From NCBI GenBank assembly GCA_965533275.1, contig CBESWG010000002.1, positions 1-64,000 of the forward strand: DNA of 64,000 nucleotides, in the 5' to 3' direction. The position numbers were made by a program, and so were the translations under genes. The DNA is from JAUXEH01 sp965533275 (GTDB lineage Bacteria > Acidobacteriota > Aminicenantia > Aminicenantales > Aminicenantaceae). Below, in pieces: positions 24,840 to 33,084 of this stretch (the first letter of the stretch is position 1; each line of letters begins with the position of its first letter). The notes under the pieces were generated by a model, which was not told where the DNA came from, ran no database searches, and saw only the letters and a program-made list of their open reading frames with translations.

Positions 24840-25621
24840 AGCTCGGCCCGGTCACCCTCCACACGTATGGATTTATGATGGCGGTGGGAGTCGCGTGCGG
24901 CCTCTGGTTCCTGTATGTACAAGGCAAAAAATACGGGCTCGAATCGGGCCGTTTGGTGGACATGGCCTTCTACACGATCCTCATCTCGCTGCTTGGTGCC
25001 AAACTCGTGCTGCTTGTCGGGGATTTTGGCCGGTATGTACGCAGCCCCGGTGAGCTGCTGTCTCTGGCACGATCGGGCGGTGTATTTCAGGGTGGGCTGG
25101 CTGCCGGCATCATATTCGCTCTCTGGTACATGCATCGGCACAAACTGCCGACCTGGAAGACCGCCGACCTGATCGTCCCGGCTCTGGCCCTGGGACACGG
25201 CTTCGGGCGCCTGGGGTGTTTCTGTGCCGGCTGCTGCTATGGGCGGGCCTGTGACACGGCACTGGGAGTGACCTTCCACAATGAGACGGCCAACAACCTG
25301 ACCGGACTCCCCCTGGGCTCCCCCCTACACCCGGTCCAGCTCTACGAGGCCCTGCTCAACTTCCTGAACTTCGGGATCCTCTTCTATCTCCTCCGCAAAA
25401 AGAAATTTGACGGCCAAGTCTTTGCATTCTACATCATCAATTATTCCCTTATCCGCTACTTCACGGAATTCTATCGAGGAGATCACGATCCCGACCGCCT
25501 GTATCTCATACATTCCGCTTCGCCTTATCTCAGCATCTCCTATCCGCAGCTCTTCTGCATCATCGGCCTCATTGTGGGTACGATGATGTTTTTCATACTC
25601 AAGAAACGAAAAAGTGTCTGA
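24821..25621 (+). CDS. lgt: Prolipoprotein diacylglyceryl transferase
   Basis: 266 residues with about seven hydrophobic segments. Transfers diacylglycerol from phosphatidylglycerol to the lipobox Cys. Family marks: TYGFMMAVG, the Lgt signature region GHGFGRLGCFCAGCCYG (many Lgt have GRxGNFxNGE; this Cys-rich version occurs in a separate clade, by recollection), HPVQLYE, and FTEFYRGD near the C-terminus. Starts within lspA and overlaps the next gene by 8 bp, so the three are tightly coupled. Confidence 0.94.
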   Translation: MFPVLLKLGPVTLHTYGFMMAVGVACGLWFLYVQGKKYGLESGRLVDMAFYTILISLLGAKLVLLVGDFGRYVRSPGELLSLARSGGVFQGGLAAGIIFALWYMHRHKLPTWKTADLIVPALALGHGFGRLGCFCAGCCYGRACDTALGVTFHNETANNLTGLPLGSPLHPVQLYEALLNFLNFGILFYLLRKKKFDGQVFAFYIINYSLIRYFTEFYRGDHDPDRLYLIHSASPYLSISYPQLFCIIGLIVGTMMFFILKKRKSV

Positions 25622-26522
25622 TCTTAATTTCCTGGTGACCGAGGAGGGAGGGGCCGGCCAGAGGGTCGATGCCTTCCTGGCTGCACAGGTGGGCGAGATG
25701 AGCCGCTCCCAAGTGCAGCGCCTGATCTCCCAGGGTATGGTTCAGGTGGATGGGCGTATTGTCAAGACCAGCCACAGGCTTGAGGCGGGGGAGAGGGTGA
25801 CGCTCCAGCTGGAACCGGAACCGGAGACAAGACTCATCCCCGAAGACATCCCCCTCGAGATCCTGCATGAGGACCGGGATATCATCGTCGTGGACAAGCC
25901 CACCGGCCTGGTGGTCCATCCCGGAGCCGGGCGGAGAACCCGGACACTCGTCAACGGTCTGCTCTTCCGCTTCCCGGACCTCGCAGCCCTGGAACCACAT
26001 GACAGGCCCGGTATCGTTCACCGGTTGGACAAGGAAACCTCAGGGGTTATGGTTGTGGCGCGTTCTCCCGAGGCCCTGGACAGCCTGCGGGAGCAGTTCA
26101 AAGCCCGGACGATCAACAAACGCTACCTGGCGCTGGTTTGGGGAGCCATCCGCCATGTTGAGGGCAAACTTACCTGGCCGATCGGTCGCCATGCGCGGCA
26201 CAGGGACCGCATCTCGATCAAAACCCGGAAGCCCCGGGAAGCCGAGACCCGCTACAAACTTTTGCAGGTCTATGAGGATTTCTCCTATCTCGAGATCCAT
26301 CCCTTGACCGGGAGGACACACCAGATCCGGGTACACATGGCGGCTGCGGGGCATCCTCTCGTCGGAGACGGAAGGTACGGCCGCCGAGACGGGAAAGGGC
26401 CGAGCCCACGCCTGTTCCTGCACGCCGGCAGCCTCGGACTCCGTCACCCCGGTATCGGAGAGGATATGACGTTCACTGCGGCCCTGCCGATGGATCTCCA
26501 GGAAGTGCTCGACCGCTTCTGA
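25614..26522 (+). CDS. RluA/RluD-family pseudouridine synthase
   Basis: 302 residues from a GTG start at 25614 inside lgt. An N-terminal S4 RNA-binding domain (GQRVDAFLAAQ...SRSQVQRLISQG) is followed by the catalytic domain with HRLDKETSGVMVVA, holding the catalytic Asp, and GRTHQIRVHMAAAGHPLVGD. RluD-type enzymes modify U1911/1915/1917 of 23S rRNA helix 69; domain order and size fit RluD, but closely related paralogues modify other sites. Last gene of the ileS operon. Confidence 0.92.
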   Translation: MSDLNFLVTEEGGAGQRVDAFLAAQVGEMSRSQVQRLISQGMVQVDGRIVKTSHRLEAGERVTLQLEPEPETRLIPEDIPLEILHEDRDIIVVDKPTGLVVHPGAGRRTRTLVNGLLFRFPDLAALEPHDRPGIVHRLDKETSGVMVVARSPEALDSLREQFKARTINKRYLALVWGAIRHVEGKLTWPIGRHARHRDRISIKTRKPREAETRYKLLQVYEDFSYLEIHPLTGRTHQIRVHMAAAGHPLVGDGRYGRRDGKGPSPRLFLHAGSLGLRHPGIGEDMTFTAALPMDLQEVLDRF

Positions 26523-26543
26523 GGTCAATAATTCCCAAAGTTC

Positions 26544-26573
26544 TTGAGATAGGAGTGTTGATTGGTGTATTAT
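26544..26573 (+). promoter_or_regulatory. Promoter of the EF-G-like gene
   Basis: TTGAGA (26544-26549), 18-nt spacer, TATTAT (26568-26573), followed by a GGAGG ribosome site before the ATG at 26621. Confidence 0.6.
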
Positions 26574-26620
26574 ATCCGTTGCATTTTTATATTTAGGATT
26601 ATCCGACTGGAGGCTTCACG

Positions 26621-28711
26621 ATGAAAGACTTTGACGCGGAAAAAATCAGGAATATTGCCGTTGTCGGGCACGGATCCTGCGGCAAGACCACGCTGGCTGC
26701 CGCATTCCTGTTCGATACCGGAGCGACCACACGACTCACCCAAGTGGATAAGGGTAACACGGTCACGGACTACGATCCGGACGAAATCAAACGCCAGATC
26801 TCGATAAATTCGTCCCTCTGCCATTTGGAGTGGGGCGGTCACAAGATAAACCTGATCGACTGTCCAGGCTACACCAACTTCCTATGGGATACACGTGCCA
26901 GCCTGAGGGCCGTAGACGCCGGCGTCCTCCTGGTGAGCGCTGCGGGCGGAGTTGAGGTGGGGACGGAAAAGGTCTGGGAGATGATGGCCGAGATGAGCCT
27001 TCCCGCGATCTTTGTGGTCAACAAGCTCGATCGGGAAAACGCGAGCTTCGAAGGCACCGTGCAGACTATCCATGAGTTCTTTGGCCGACAGGCGATTCCT
27101 GTCCAGATGCCCATCGGTAAGGAGGCGGGATTCAACGGTGTGGTCGACCTGATCAAGCAGAAGGCCTATGTCTTCGAGGCGAATCAGAGCGGAAAATTCA
27201 AGGAGACGGACATCCCGGACGACATGAAGGATGCCGCCCAGAAAAAGATCGAAGAGCTCATGGAGATGGTGGCTGAGAATGACGAGGCCCTCATGGAAAA
27301 ATACTTCGAGAACGGAGAGCTGACTCCGGAAGAACTCATAACAGGATTCAAGAAGAGTGTGCTGGACCGCCAGATCTTCCCGATCTTCTGCGCTTCCGGA
27401 GGAGCCAACATCGGAGCGCAGCCCATTTTGGACGGAGTGGTGAATTTCCTGCCGGATCCGTTACAGAAAGGTGAGATCGTACATGAAGGAGGAACGGTGA
27501 AGCTGAGTGCGGATCAGCCCTTCTCTGCTCTGGTCTTCAAGACCATCTCGGATCCATACACCGGCCGCATCTCCATCATGCGCGTGTTCTCGGGCAGGAT
27601 CAATCCAGACGGATCCGTGGAAAACAGCTCCAAGCAGAGCATGGAAAAGCTTGGCGGGCTGTTCTACCTGCAGGGGAAGGAACAGATACCTGCCGGACAG
27701 GCCAAGGCCGGGGACCTGGTGGCCACCGCCAAGCTCAAGGATACCGGGACGGGTGACACCCTGTGCGCAAAAGGGGCCGATTTCGAGTTCCCCGCCTTTA
27801 AGTTCTCTGAGCCGTCCATTTCCTTCGCCATCGAACCTCAGACCAGGGGGGATGAGGACCGCATTTCACAGGCGGTTCACAGGATCACGGAAGAGGATCC
27901 CACGGCCCGGATCACGCGGGACCCGGAGACTGCCGAGCTCATCATCTCGGGCAATGGACAGCTCCATGTCGAGATCATTACCAATCGACTCCGCGACCGG
28001 TACAACGTCAACGTAGACCTGAAGCCGCCCAAGATCTCCTACAAGGAGACCATCAAGGGGCGTTCCGATGTCCAGGGCAAGTACAAGAAACAGACAGGTG
28101 GGCGCGGCCAGTACGGCGATGTCAGGATAAAGTTCGAACCTCTCGCCAGAGGTGAGGAATTCATCTTTGAAAACACGGTCTTTGGAGGAGCAATTCCCAG
28201 GAACTACATCCCTTCCGTGGAGAAAGGCCTTCAGGAGGTGCGCAAGAAGGGGATCCTGGCCGGATATCCTACGGTGGATTTCAAGGCCAACCTGTACGAT
28301 GGGACCTATCATGATGTCGATTCCTCTGACATCGCCTTCAAGGTGGCCGCCTCGATGGCATTTAAGAAGGGCATCAAGGAGGCCAGGCCCACCATCCTCG
28401 AACCCATCATGAACGTCGAGACCTACACCCCCGACACCTACATGGGCGATATCATGGGCACCCTGAACAGCCGCCGCGGCAAGGTGCAGGGCATGGAACA
28501 GAGGGGGACGATGCGCATCATCAAGGCCCAGGTTCCTCTGTCCGAGATGTTGGACTATGAGCCGATCCTGACCTCGATCACCGGAGGGAGGGGCTCCTTC
28601 CTTATGGAATTTTCTCATCTCGAAGAGGTCCCGGCACACCTCCAGCAGAAGATCATCGAGGAGTCCATCAAGGAAGGCCGAATCCGGTCCAGCGAAGAAG
28701 ACGACAAGTAG
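26621..28711 (+). CDS. Elongation factor G-like GTPase (EF-G paralogue)
   Basis: 696 residues with the five-domain EF-G layout: GTPase G1 GHGSCGKTT (residues 16-24), G3 DCPGY, G4 NKLD, then domains II-V ending in the EF-G C-terminal region (TGGRGSF). Canonical EF-G has GHIDAGKTT and DTPGHVDF, so this belongs to the diverged EF-G-II/EF-G-like branch rather than the main translocase. Such paralogues may act in ribosome recycling or specialised translation, but the role differs among lineages. Not next to rpsL/rpsG/tuf, which also argues against the housekeeping fusA. Own promoter. Confidence 0.85.
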   Translation: MKDFDAEKIRNIAVVGHGSCGKTTLAAAFLFDTGATTRLTQVDKGNTVTDYDPDEIKRQISINSSLCHLEWGGHKINLIDCPGYTNFLWDTRASLRAVDAGVLLVSAAGGVEVGTEKVWEMMAEMSLPAIFVVNKLDRENASFEGTVQTIHEFFGRQAIPVQMPIGKEAGFNGVVDLIKQKAYVFEANQSGKFKETDIPDDMKDAAQKKIEELMEMVAENDEALMEKYFENGELTPEELITGFKKSVLDRQIFPIFCASGGANIGAQPILDGVVNFLPDPLQKGEIVHEGGTVKLSADQPFSALVFKTISDPYTGRISIMRVFSGRINPDGSVENSSKQSMEKLGGLFYLQGKEQIPAGQAKAGDLVATAKLKDTGTGDTLCAKGADFEFPAFKFSEPSISFAIEPQTRGDEDRISQAVHRITEEDPTARITRDPETAELIISGNGQLHVEIITNRLRDRYNVNVDLKPPKISYKETIKGRSDVQGKYKKQTGGRGQYGDVRIKFEPLARGEEFIFENTVFGGAIPRNYIPSVEKGLQEVRKKGILAGYPTVDFKANLYDGTYHDVDSSDIAFKVAASMAFKKGIKEARPTILEPIMNVETYTPDTYMGDIMGTLNSRRGKVQGMEQRGTMRIIKAQVPLSEMLDYEPILTSITGGRGSFLMEFSHLEEVPAHLQQKIIEESIKEGRIRSSEEDDK

Positions 28712-28718
28712 GCGAAAA

Positions 28719-28746
28719 ACACCGGGCCGGTCGCCTAGCCGGGTGT
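28719..28746 (-). terminator. Terminator at the MFS gene 3' end
   Basis: Stem ACACCCGGC/GCCCGGTGT (8 of 9 pairs) followed on the minus strand by TTTTTCG. It sits between the convergent EF-G-like and MFS genes; the T run supports use on the minus strand. Confidence 0.5.
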
Positions 28747-28756
28747 AATGACCAAC

Positions 28757-29917
28757 CTAATCGACAGCCTCCTCAGGCTTGAAGGAGAGGAGGAGCAGTG
28801 TCGCAACCAGGCTCAGCCCAAGAGAGAGAAGGAAGGGCGCGCGGCTGCCAAAGGTCTCCCAAAGGATCCCGGCTATGAACGAGGCCGGCAGCGCGCAGAG
28901 TCCCGTGATCATGTGGAAGCCTCCCAGGCAGCTGGCCCTGAATGCCGAGGGGGCACACTCCGAGACCACGGTCCGTTGAACCGGGATCAGGATTCCCTTG
29001 TGCATTCCGTACAGGATAAAGCCGAAGATGAGCAGCACGGGGCTGCGCACCAGCAGGAAGTTCAAACACACGATGATCCAGAGTGCGTAGGAGATGAGCA
29101 GGACCGGTTTGCGTCCGATCCTGTCCGACATGCGGCCGAAGACCCATGAGGATGCGGCCGCGGCCGAAGTGAAGAGGGGATAAAGGGCGATCACGAGCGT
29201 CTTGCTGAGCCCCGCTTCACGAGCGAACAGGAGCAGGAAGGAGTAGCTGAAGGCTCCCAGGGCAAAGACAGCGCTGAGTGTCACGAACCGCCGGAAGTGT
29301 TTGCCCAGCTGGCGCAGAGAAACCCCGAACGGTACAGACGTCCCTTTCGGTGGACGGTCCTGTATGAGGAGTATTACGAGCACAGCGCTGACCAGAGTGG
29401 GGAGCGCGGCCAGGGCCAGGATCCATCGGTAGTCTAGAAACTGTATGAGCACGAGGACCAGCAGGCTTCCCAGGAGCGCTCCCAGGTGGTCCATGGCCCG
29501 AATGTATCCGAAGTGTGTCCCCCGATTGGCATGGGTGGACACATCGGCGACTATGGCGTCACGCGGGGCGCTGCGTTCTTTTCCGATGCGGTCCAGGATG
29601 CGGAAGACGATGAGCTGCTGCCACGTGGCGGCCACTGCGTATCCCAGGCGCGCCGCGACCGCCATAAAATAGCCGGCCCAGATGAAAACCTTGCGTTTAT
29701 GAATGCGGTCGGAGAGATATCCGGACAGGGCCTTGGAGATGGACATCAGGCCTTCGCCGATGCCGTCCAGCAGGCCCAGGGCCGTCATGTTGGCCTTGAG
29801 GGTTTCCGTCACGAAAAATGGCCAGATGGGATAGGCCATGTTGGAGCCGAGGTCGTTGAAGAAGGTTGCGGTCGCAAAGGTGCGGATGGTCTTCTCGGGA
29901 TCCTGCTTGTCCGCCAT
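28757..29917 (-). CDS. Major facilitator superfamily transporter
   Basis: 386 residues from the ATG at 29917; the start is set by the promoter, whose -10 box would lie inside the longer reading from 29980. Twelve hydrophobic segments are predictable, with the MFS loop motif (GYLSDRIHKRK) and RMSDRIGRKPVL. The segment ERSAPRDAIVADV is typical of a DHA1-like MFS subgroup. Substrate unknown; drug or metabolite efflux is a guess. Only 11 nt separate the -10 box from the ATG and no ribosome site is visible, implying a near-leaderless message. Confidence 0.83.
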   Translation of the reverse strand: MADKQDPEKTIRTFATATFFNDLGSNMAYPIWPFFVTETLKANMTALGLLDGIGEGLMSISKALSGYLSDRIHKRKVFIWAGYFMAVAARLGYAVAATWQQLIVFRILDRIGKERSAPRDAIVADVSTHANRGTHFGYIRAMDHLGALLGSLLVLVLIQFLDYRWILALAALPTLVSAVLVILLIQDRPPKGTSVPFGVSLRQLGKHFRRFVTLSAVFALGAFSYSFLLLFAREAGLSKTLVIALYPLFTSAAAASSWVFGRMSDRIGRKPVLLISYALWIIVCLNFLLVRSPVLLIFGFILYGMHKGILIPVQRTVVSECAPSAFRASCLGGFHMITGLCALPASFIAGILWETFGSRAPFLLSLGLSLVATLLLLSFKPEEAVD

Positions 29918-29928
29918 AAGTTTTCGCA

Positions 29929-29956
29929 AGTATAGCAGGTTTCCGGCAAATGTAAA
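29929..29956 (-). promoter_or_regulatory. Promoter of the MFS gene, near-leaderless
   Basis: Minus strand TTTACA (29951-29956), 16-nt spacer, TATACT (29929-29934); predicted leader about 4-5 nt. Confidence 0.6.
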
Positions 29957-29985
29957 AAGGGAGTGGTCCCAAGACCGCATCTCAG

Positions 29986-30014
29986 TTGACGATATGACCA
30001 GCTACAGGTATCAT
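29986..30014 (+). promoter_or_regulatory. Promoter of the ChaN-PDZ/M14 operon
   Basis: TTGACG (29986-29991), 17-nt spacer, TATCAT (30009-30014). ATG is 28 nt downstream after a GGAG site. Confidence 0.65.
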
Positions 30015-30042
30015 ACGATCTAAACTCGGACTGGAGATATCA

Positions 30043-31281
30043 ATGAAACATATCGCTCTCATACTGCTCTGTCTGTTGGGTATCCTGGGTACGGCGTTTC
30101 CGTTCCAGGAGGAACAGGAAGAGTTTGCCACGTTCCGCCTCAAACTGGGAGATCCCGATCTCAAAAACTTGACTCTGGAAGTCCAACCGGATGCCATCTT
30201 CTCGGCAGCCACGGGGCGTGCAGTCCCGTTCGAACAGATGATCTCGGAGATGGCCGGCAGCCGCATCATCCATGTCGGGGAGTCCCACAACAGCCTTCCT
30301 ATGCATGATATCCAGGCGAGGATCATCAGGGCACTGTACGAACAGGATCCGGCGCTGACCATAGGCCTGGAGATGTTCACCCCGGTTCGCCAGGTATTCC
30401 TCAACAAGTGGTCCATGGGTCTGCTGACCGAGGAGGAATTCATCCGGGAGGCGGAATGGTATGTGGCCTGGAACTTCAATTTTTCCTACTACGCCGATGT
30501 CTTCGCGGCGGCCAGATCGCTGCGCATCCCAGCCTACGGCCTGAACGCCCCCCGCGAGATCATCTCCAAGCTGCGCATGCGGGGGTATGCGGCCTTGACC
30601 GAGGAGGAAAAAGCCCTGGTTCCCGATCCCGATATCACCCACCAGGAGCACCGCACCTACATCCGGGCGATCTTCGAGAACATGGACATGCCCGCAGCCA
30701 TGAAGGGACCCGGGCTGGACAAGGTGTTTGAAGGGCTGTACCGGGCGCAGTCGGCCTGGGACGAGGTCATGTCCGACAACATCCTCAATGTGCTCGAGTA
30801 TACGCGCAAGAGGATGGTCGTGCTGGCTGGTTCCGGGCACCTGATGTACAACCTGGGCATCAACCGGAGGGCGTTCGAAAAGACCAGCTGGCCGTTCAAG
30901 ACCGTCGTGTGCGTGGTGGTTCCCAAGGGCCGGGACAGCCTCGAGGTCTCCCGCTCTTTGGGGGACTACATCTGGGGACTGGCCGAGGAGGACCGGCCCG
31001 CATATCCGTCGATCGGTCTGAGGCTTAAAAAATTCGACAACCTCGCGAATCCTGTCGTGGAACGCGAGCCCATCGACGGGGTGGCCAAGGACGCCGGCTT
31101 CAAGAAGGGGGATGTGATACTCTCCGTCGGGGATCACTCCTTCACGGACATCAATACCATCCGGACCTATCTCGCACATTTTACATGGGGAGACACCGTG
31201 ACCTTCGAGGTGCTCCGCGCGGCCCAGGTCAAGACGATCGAGGTGCCGTTCGAACAAAAATCCGAGGAAGAAGAGAAATAG
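30043..31281 (+). CDS. Secreted ChaN-like heme-binding domain fused to a PDZ domain
   Basis: 412 residues. A signal peptide (ALILLCLLGILGTAF) is followed by a ChaN/cofactor-haem-binding domain: RIIHVGESHNSLPMH, GLEMFTPVRQ, and a C-terminal VVLAGSGHLMYNLG. In characterised ChaN these regions line the heme site. The last ~90 residues form a PDZ-like module (IDGVAKDAGFKKGDVILSVG). No lipobox Cys is evident at the signal end, so periplasmic rather than lipoprotein. Co-transcribed with the M14 peptidase gene 32 nt downstream. Confidence 0.8.
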   Translation: MKHIALILLCLLGILGTAFPFQEEQEEFATFRLKLGDPDLKNLTLEVQPDAIFSAATGRAVPFEQMISEMAGSRIIHVGESHNSLPMHDIQARIIRALYEQDPALTIGLEMFTPVRQVFLNKWSMGLLTEEEFIREAEWYVAWNFNFSYYADVFAAARSLRIPAYGLNAPREIISKLRMRGYAALTEEEKALVPDPDITHQEHRTYIRAIFENMDMPAAMKGPGLDKVFEGLYRAQSAWDEVMSDNILNVLEYTRKRMVVLAGSGHLMYNLGINRRAFEKTSWPFKTVVCVVVPKGRDSLEVSRSLGDYIWGLAEEDRPAYPSIGLRLKKFDNLANPVVEREPIDGVAKDAGFKKGDVILSVGDHSFTDINTIRTYLAHFTWGDTVTFEVLRAAQVKTIEVPFEQKSEEEEK

Positions 31282-31313
31282 CCTCTCTGTTCCCCGTCAA
31301 GGAGGACGCTCCC

Positions 31314-33017
31314 ATGTCCCTTAAATCCCGTCTCAGAATTTTGGCTGTTCTTACCGCCCTGATCCTATCCGGTCTGCCTGGGCTCCTGGCGGAAGAAACG
31401 ATCAAAACTCCGGTCGAGGCCTGCAATTTCGTTCAGTATTCCCAGCATGAAGATATCGTGCAGTTCCTCAGCCGCCTGGATCATCTCTCGCAGGAGCTAG
31501 AGGTCCGGATCGTGGGGCGCACTCTGCCGGCGCAGGACTTCGGGGCCAAGGACCTCCTCCTCTGTATCCTCACCGAGGAAGGTGTCGATTCTCCGGCCGA
31601 GCTCGATCGCAGCAAACCGACATTCTACCTGGTGGCGGCGAAACACGGCAACGAACAGTCCGCCAAGGAGTCCGCGCTGGAACTGGTCCGTGACCTCGCG
31701 ATAGGGGATTTGCGGCCTCTGCTCAAGCACGTCAATGTGCTCGTCCTCCCCACGGCCAATCCCTACGGCAACTTCCGGGACCAGCGCCGCAACGAGCAGG
31801 ACCTGGATCTCAACCGGGATCAGGTCAAGCTGGAATCCCCCGAAACCGAGGCCATCAACCGGATATTCCGGACCTGGATGCCCGAGGTCACGCTGGATGT
31901 GCATGAAAAGGGAGACGACTACTACCGGGTCTCCATCGGCTGTGTCTCCAATGTCAACATCCATGAGCGGCTGCAGGCCTTCCAACGCGATGTGCTGCTT
32001 GCGGAGACGGCCGCAGCCCTGGAGGCCAAGGAGATCACGTTTCATGAGTATCTGATCACCCAGGCCATGGGGATCGATTCTTCCGCAGGGGTCAGCTATG
32101 GGCAGGGATCCACGGCCGGCCGCCAGCAGATGAAGCGATTCTCCACGACCGACCTCAACGATGGGCGCAACAGCCTGGGCATCTATGAAACCCTCTCATT
32201 CATCCAGGAAGGCGCATCCCGGCATGATCTCGCGACCCTGAGGGAGCGCACCGAATATCAGTACCAGGGGATCCGACTCCTCCTGGAGAGGGTGGCCCGG
32301 AACGGCGAAGAGATCATTCTGCTAGTACGCGGCCTGCGTGAGGACCTGGTTGCCAGGGCAGCGTCCTTTGCTGCAGACGACATGGTCCACCTGCGCATGC
32401 GTTATGCCCGCGATCCTGAGGACCCGGTCCTGGTCATCAAGCAGTTCAGGCGGAGCCGCTCACCCATCCGGGGGATACTGACGAGGGACAAGAAGGCGGG
32501 TGAGCCCCTGACCGCAGCCGACATACAACCCAATCCCGCGGGCTCGGAATATCAGGTCATCGAGCAGCGGATCGAGAACTGGTTCCCCCTGGTGGAGCCC
32601 ACGCTGAGTGTCGCGCGACCCTTGGGCTATATCGTCCCTGCCGTCCATCGGGACGTGATCGAAACCCTGGTCAAACACGGCCTGGAGCTTCGGATGTTCA
32701 CCGCGGATGTCCCTGTGGAGGCCGAAGCCTATCAGATCACGGACATCGTGCCGGCCGAGTATGACTATCTCGCCCCGCAGCGGATCGAGGTCGAGCGCAC
32801 TGCGATCAGGGCCGTTGTGAAGCGGGGGGACATCTATGTATCCTGTGCTCAACCGGCCGCCAACCTGATCCCCTGCCTCCTCGAGCCTCAGTCGCAGTAC
32901 GGCCTCATCCGCTACTGGAGCTACCGCCTCGTGCCCGAAAAGGGAGACGTGTTTCCTCTCCTACGTGTGATAGGTCCTGGAGATATGCCGCTCGTTCCCT
33001 TTCGCAGCTGGCATTGA
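31314..33017 (+). CDS. Secreted M14-family zinc carboxypeptidase-like protein
   Basis: 567 residues from the ATG at 31314, preceded by AAGGAGG. Signal peptide at the N-terminus (LAVLTALILSGLPGLLA). M14 catalytic features: zinc ligands in KHGNEQSAKE (HxxE), substrate segment TANPYGN with DLNRD, third zinc His in LDVHEKGDDYY, and a C-terminal catalytic Glu in YETLSFIQEGAS. The ~200 residues after the catalytic domain are a C-terminal extension without recognised fold. Likely degrades peptides outside the cytoplasm, in line with the peptide transporters in this window. Confidence 0.85.
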   Translation: MSLKSRLRILAVLTALILSGLPGLLAEETIKTPVEACNFVQYSQHEDIVQFLSRLDHLSQELEVRIVGRTLPAQDFGAKDLLLCILTEEGVDSPAELDRSKPTFYLVAAKHGNEQSAKESALELVRDLAIGDLRPLLKHVNVLVLPTANPYGNFRDQRRNEQDLDLNRDQVKLESPETEAINRIFRTWMPEVTLDVHEKGDDYYRVSIGCVSNVNIHERLQAFQRDVLLAETAAALEAKEITFHEYLITQAMGIDSSAGVSYGQGSTAGRQQMKRFSTTDLNDGRNSLGIYETLSFIQEGASRHDLATLRERTEYQYQGIRLLLERVARNGEEIILLVRGLREDLVARAASFAADDMVHLRMRYARDPEDPVLVIKQFRRSRSPIRGILTRDKKAGEPLTAADIQPNPAGSEYQVIEQRIENWFPLVEPTLSVARPLGYIVPAVHRDVIETLVKHGLELRMFTADVPVEAEAYQITDIVPAEYDYLAPQRIEVERTAIRAVVKRGDIYVSCAQPAANLIPCLLEPQSQYGLIRYWSYRLVPEKGDVFPLLRVIGPGDMPLVPFRSWH

Positions 33018-33084
33018 CTAAACAGGTTTGACTTTCCCGCTTCGCTGACCAGTTCCTCGGTGCGGTCAGGACAATGCCCCGGAA

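Noticed and set aside
33045..33069. Hairpin CTGACC/GGTCAG between M14 and MATE genes
   Set aside because: Six-bp stem with a 13-nt loop and no T run; too weak to call a terminator.
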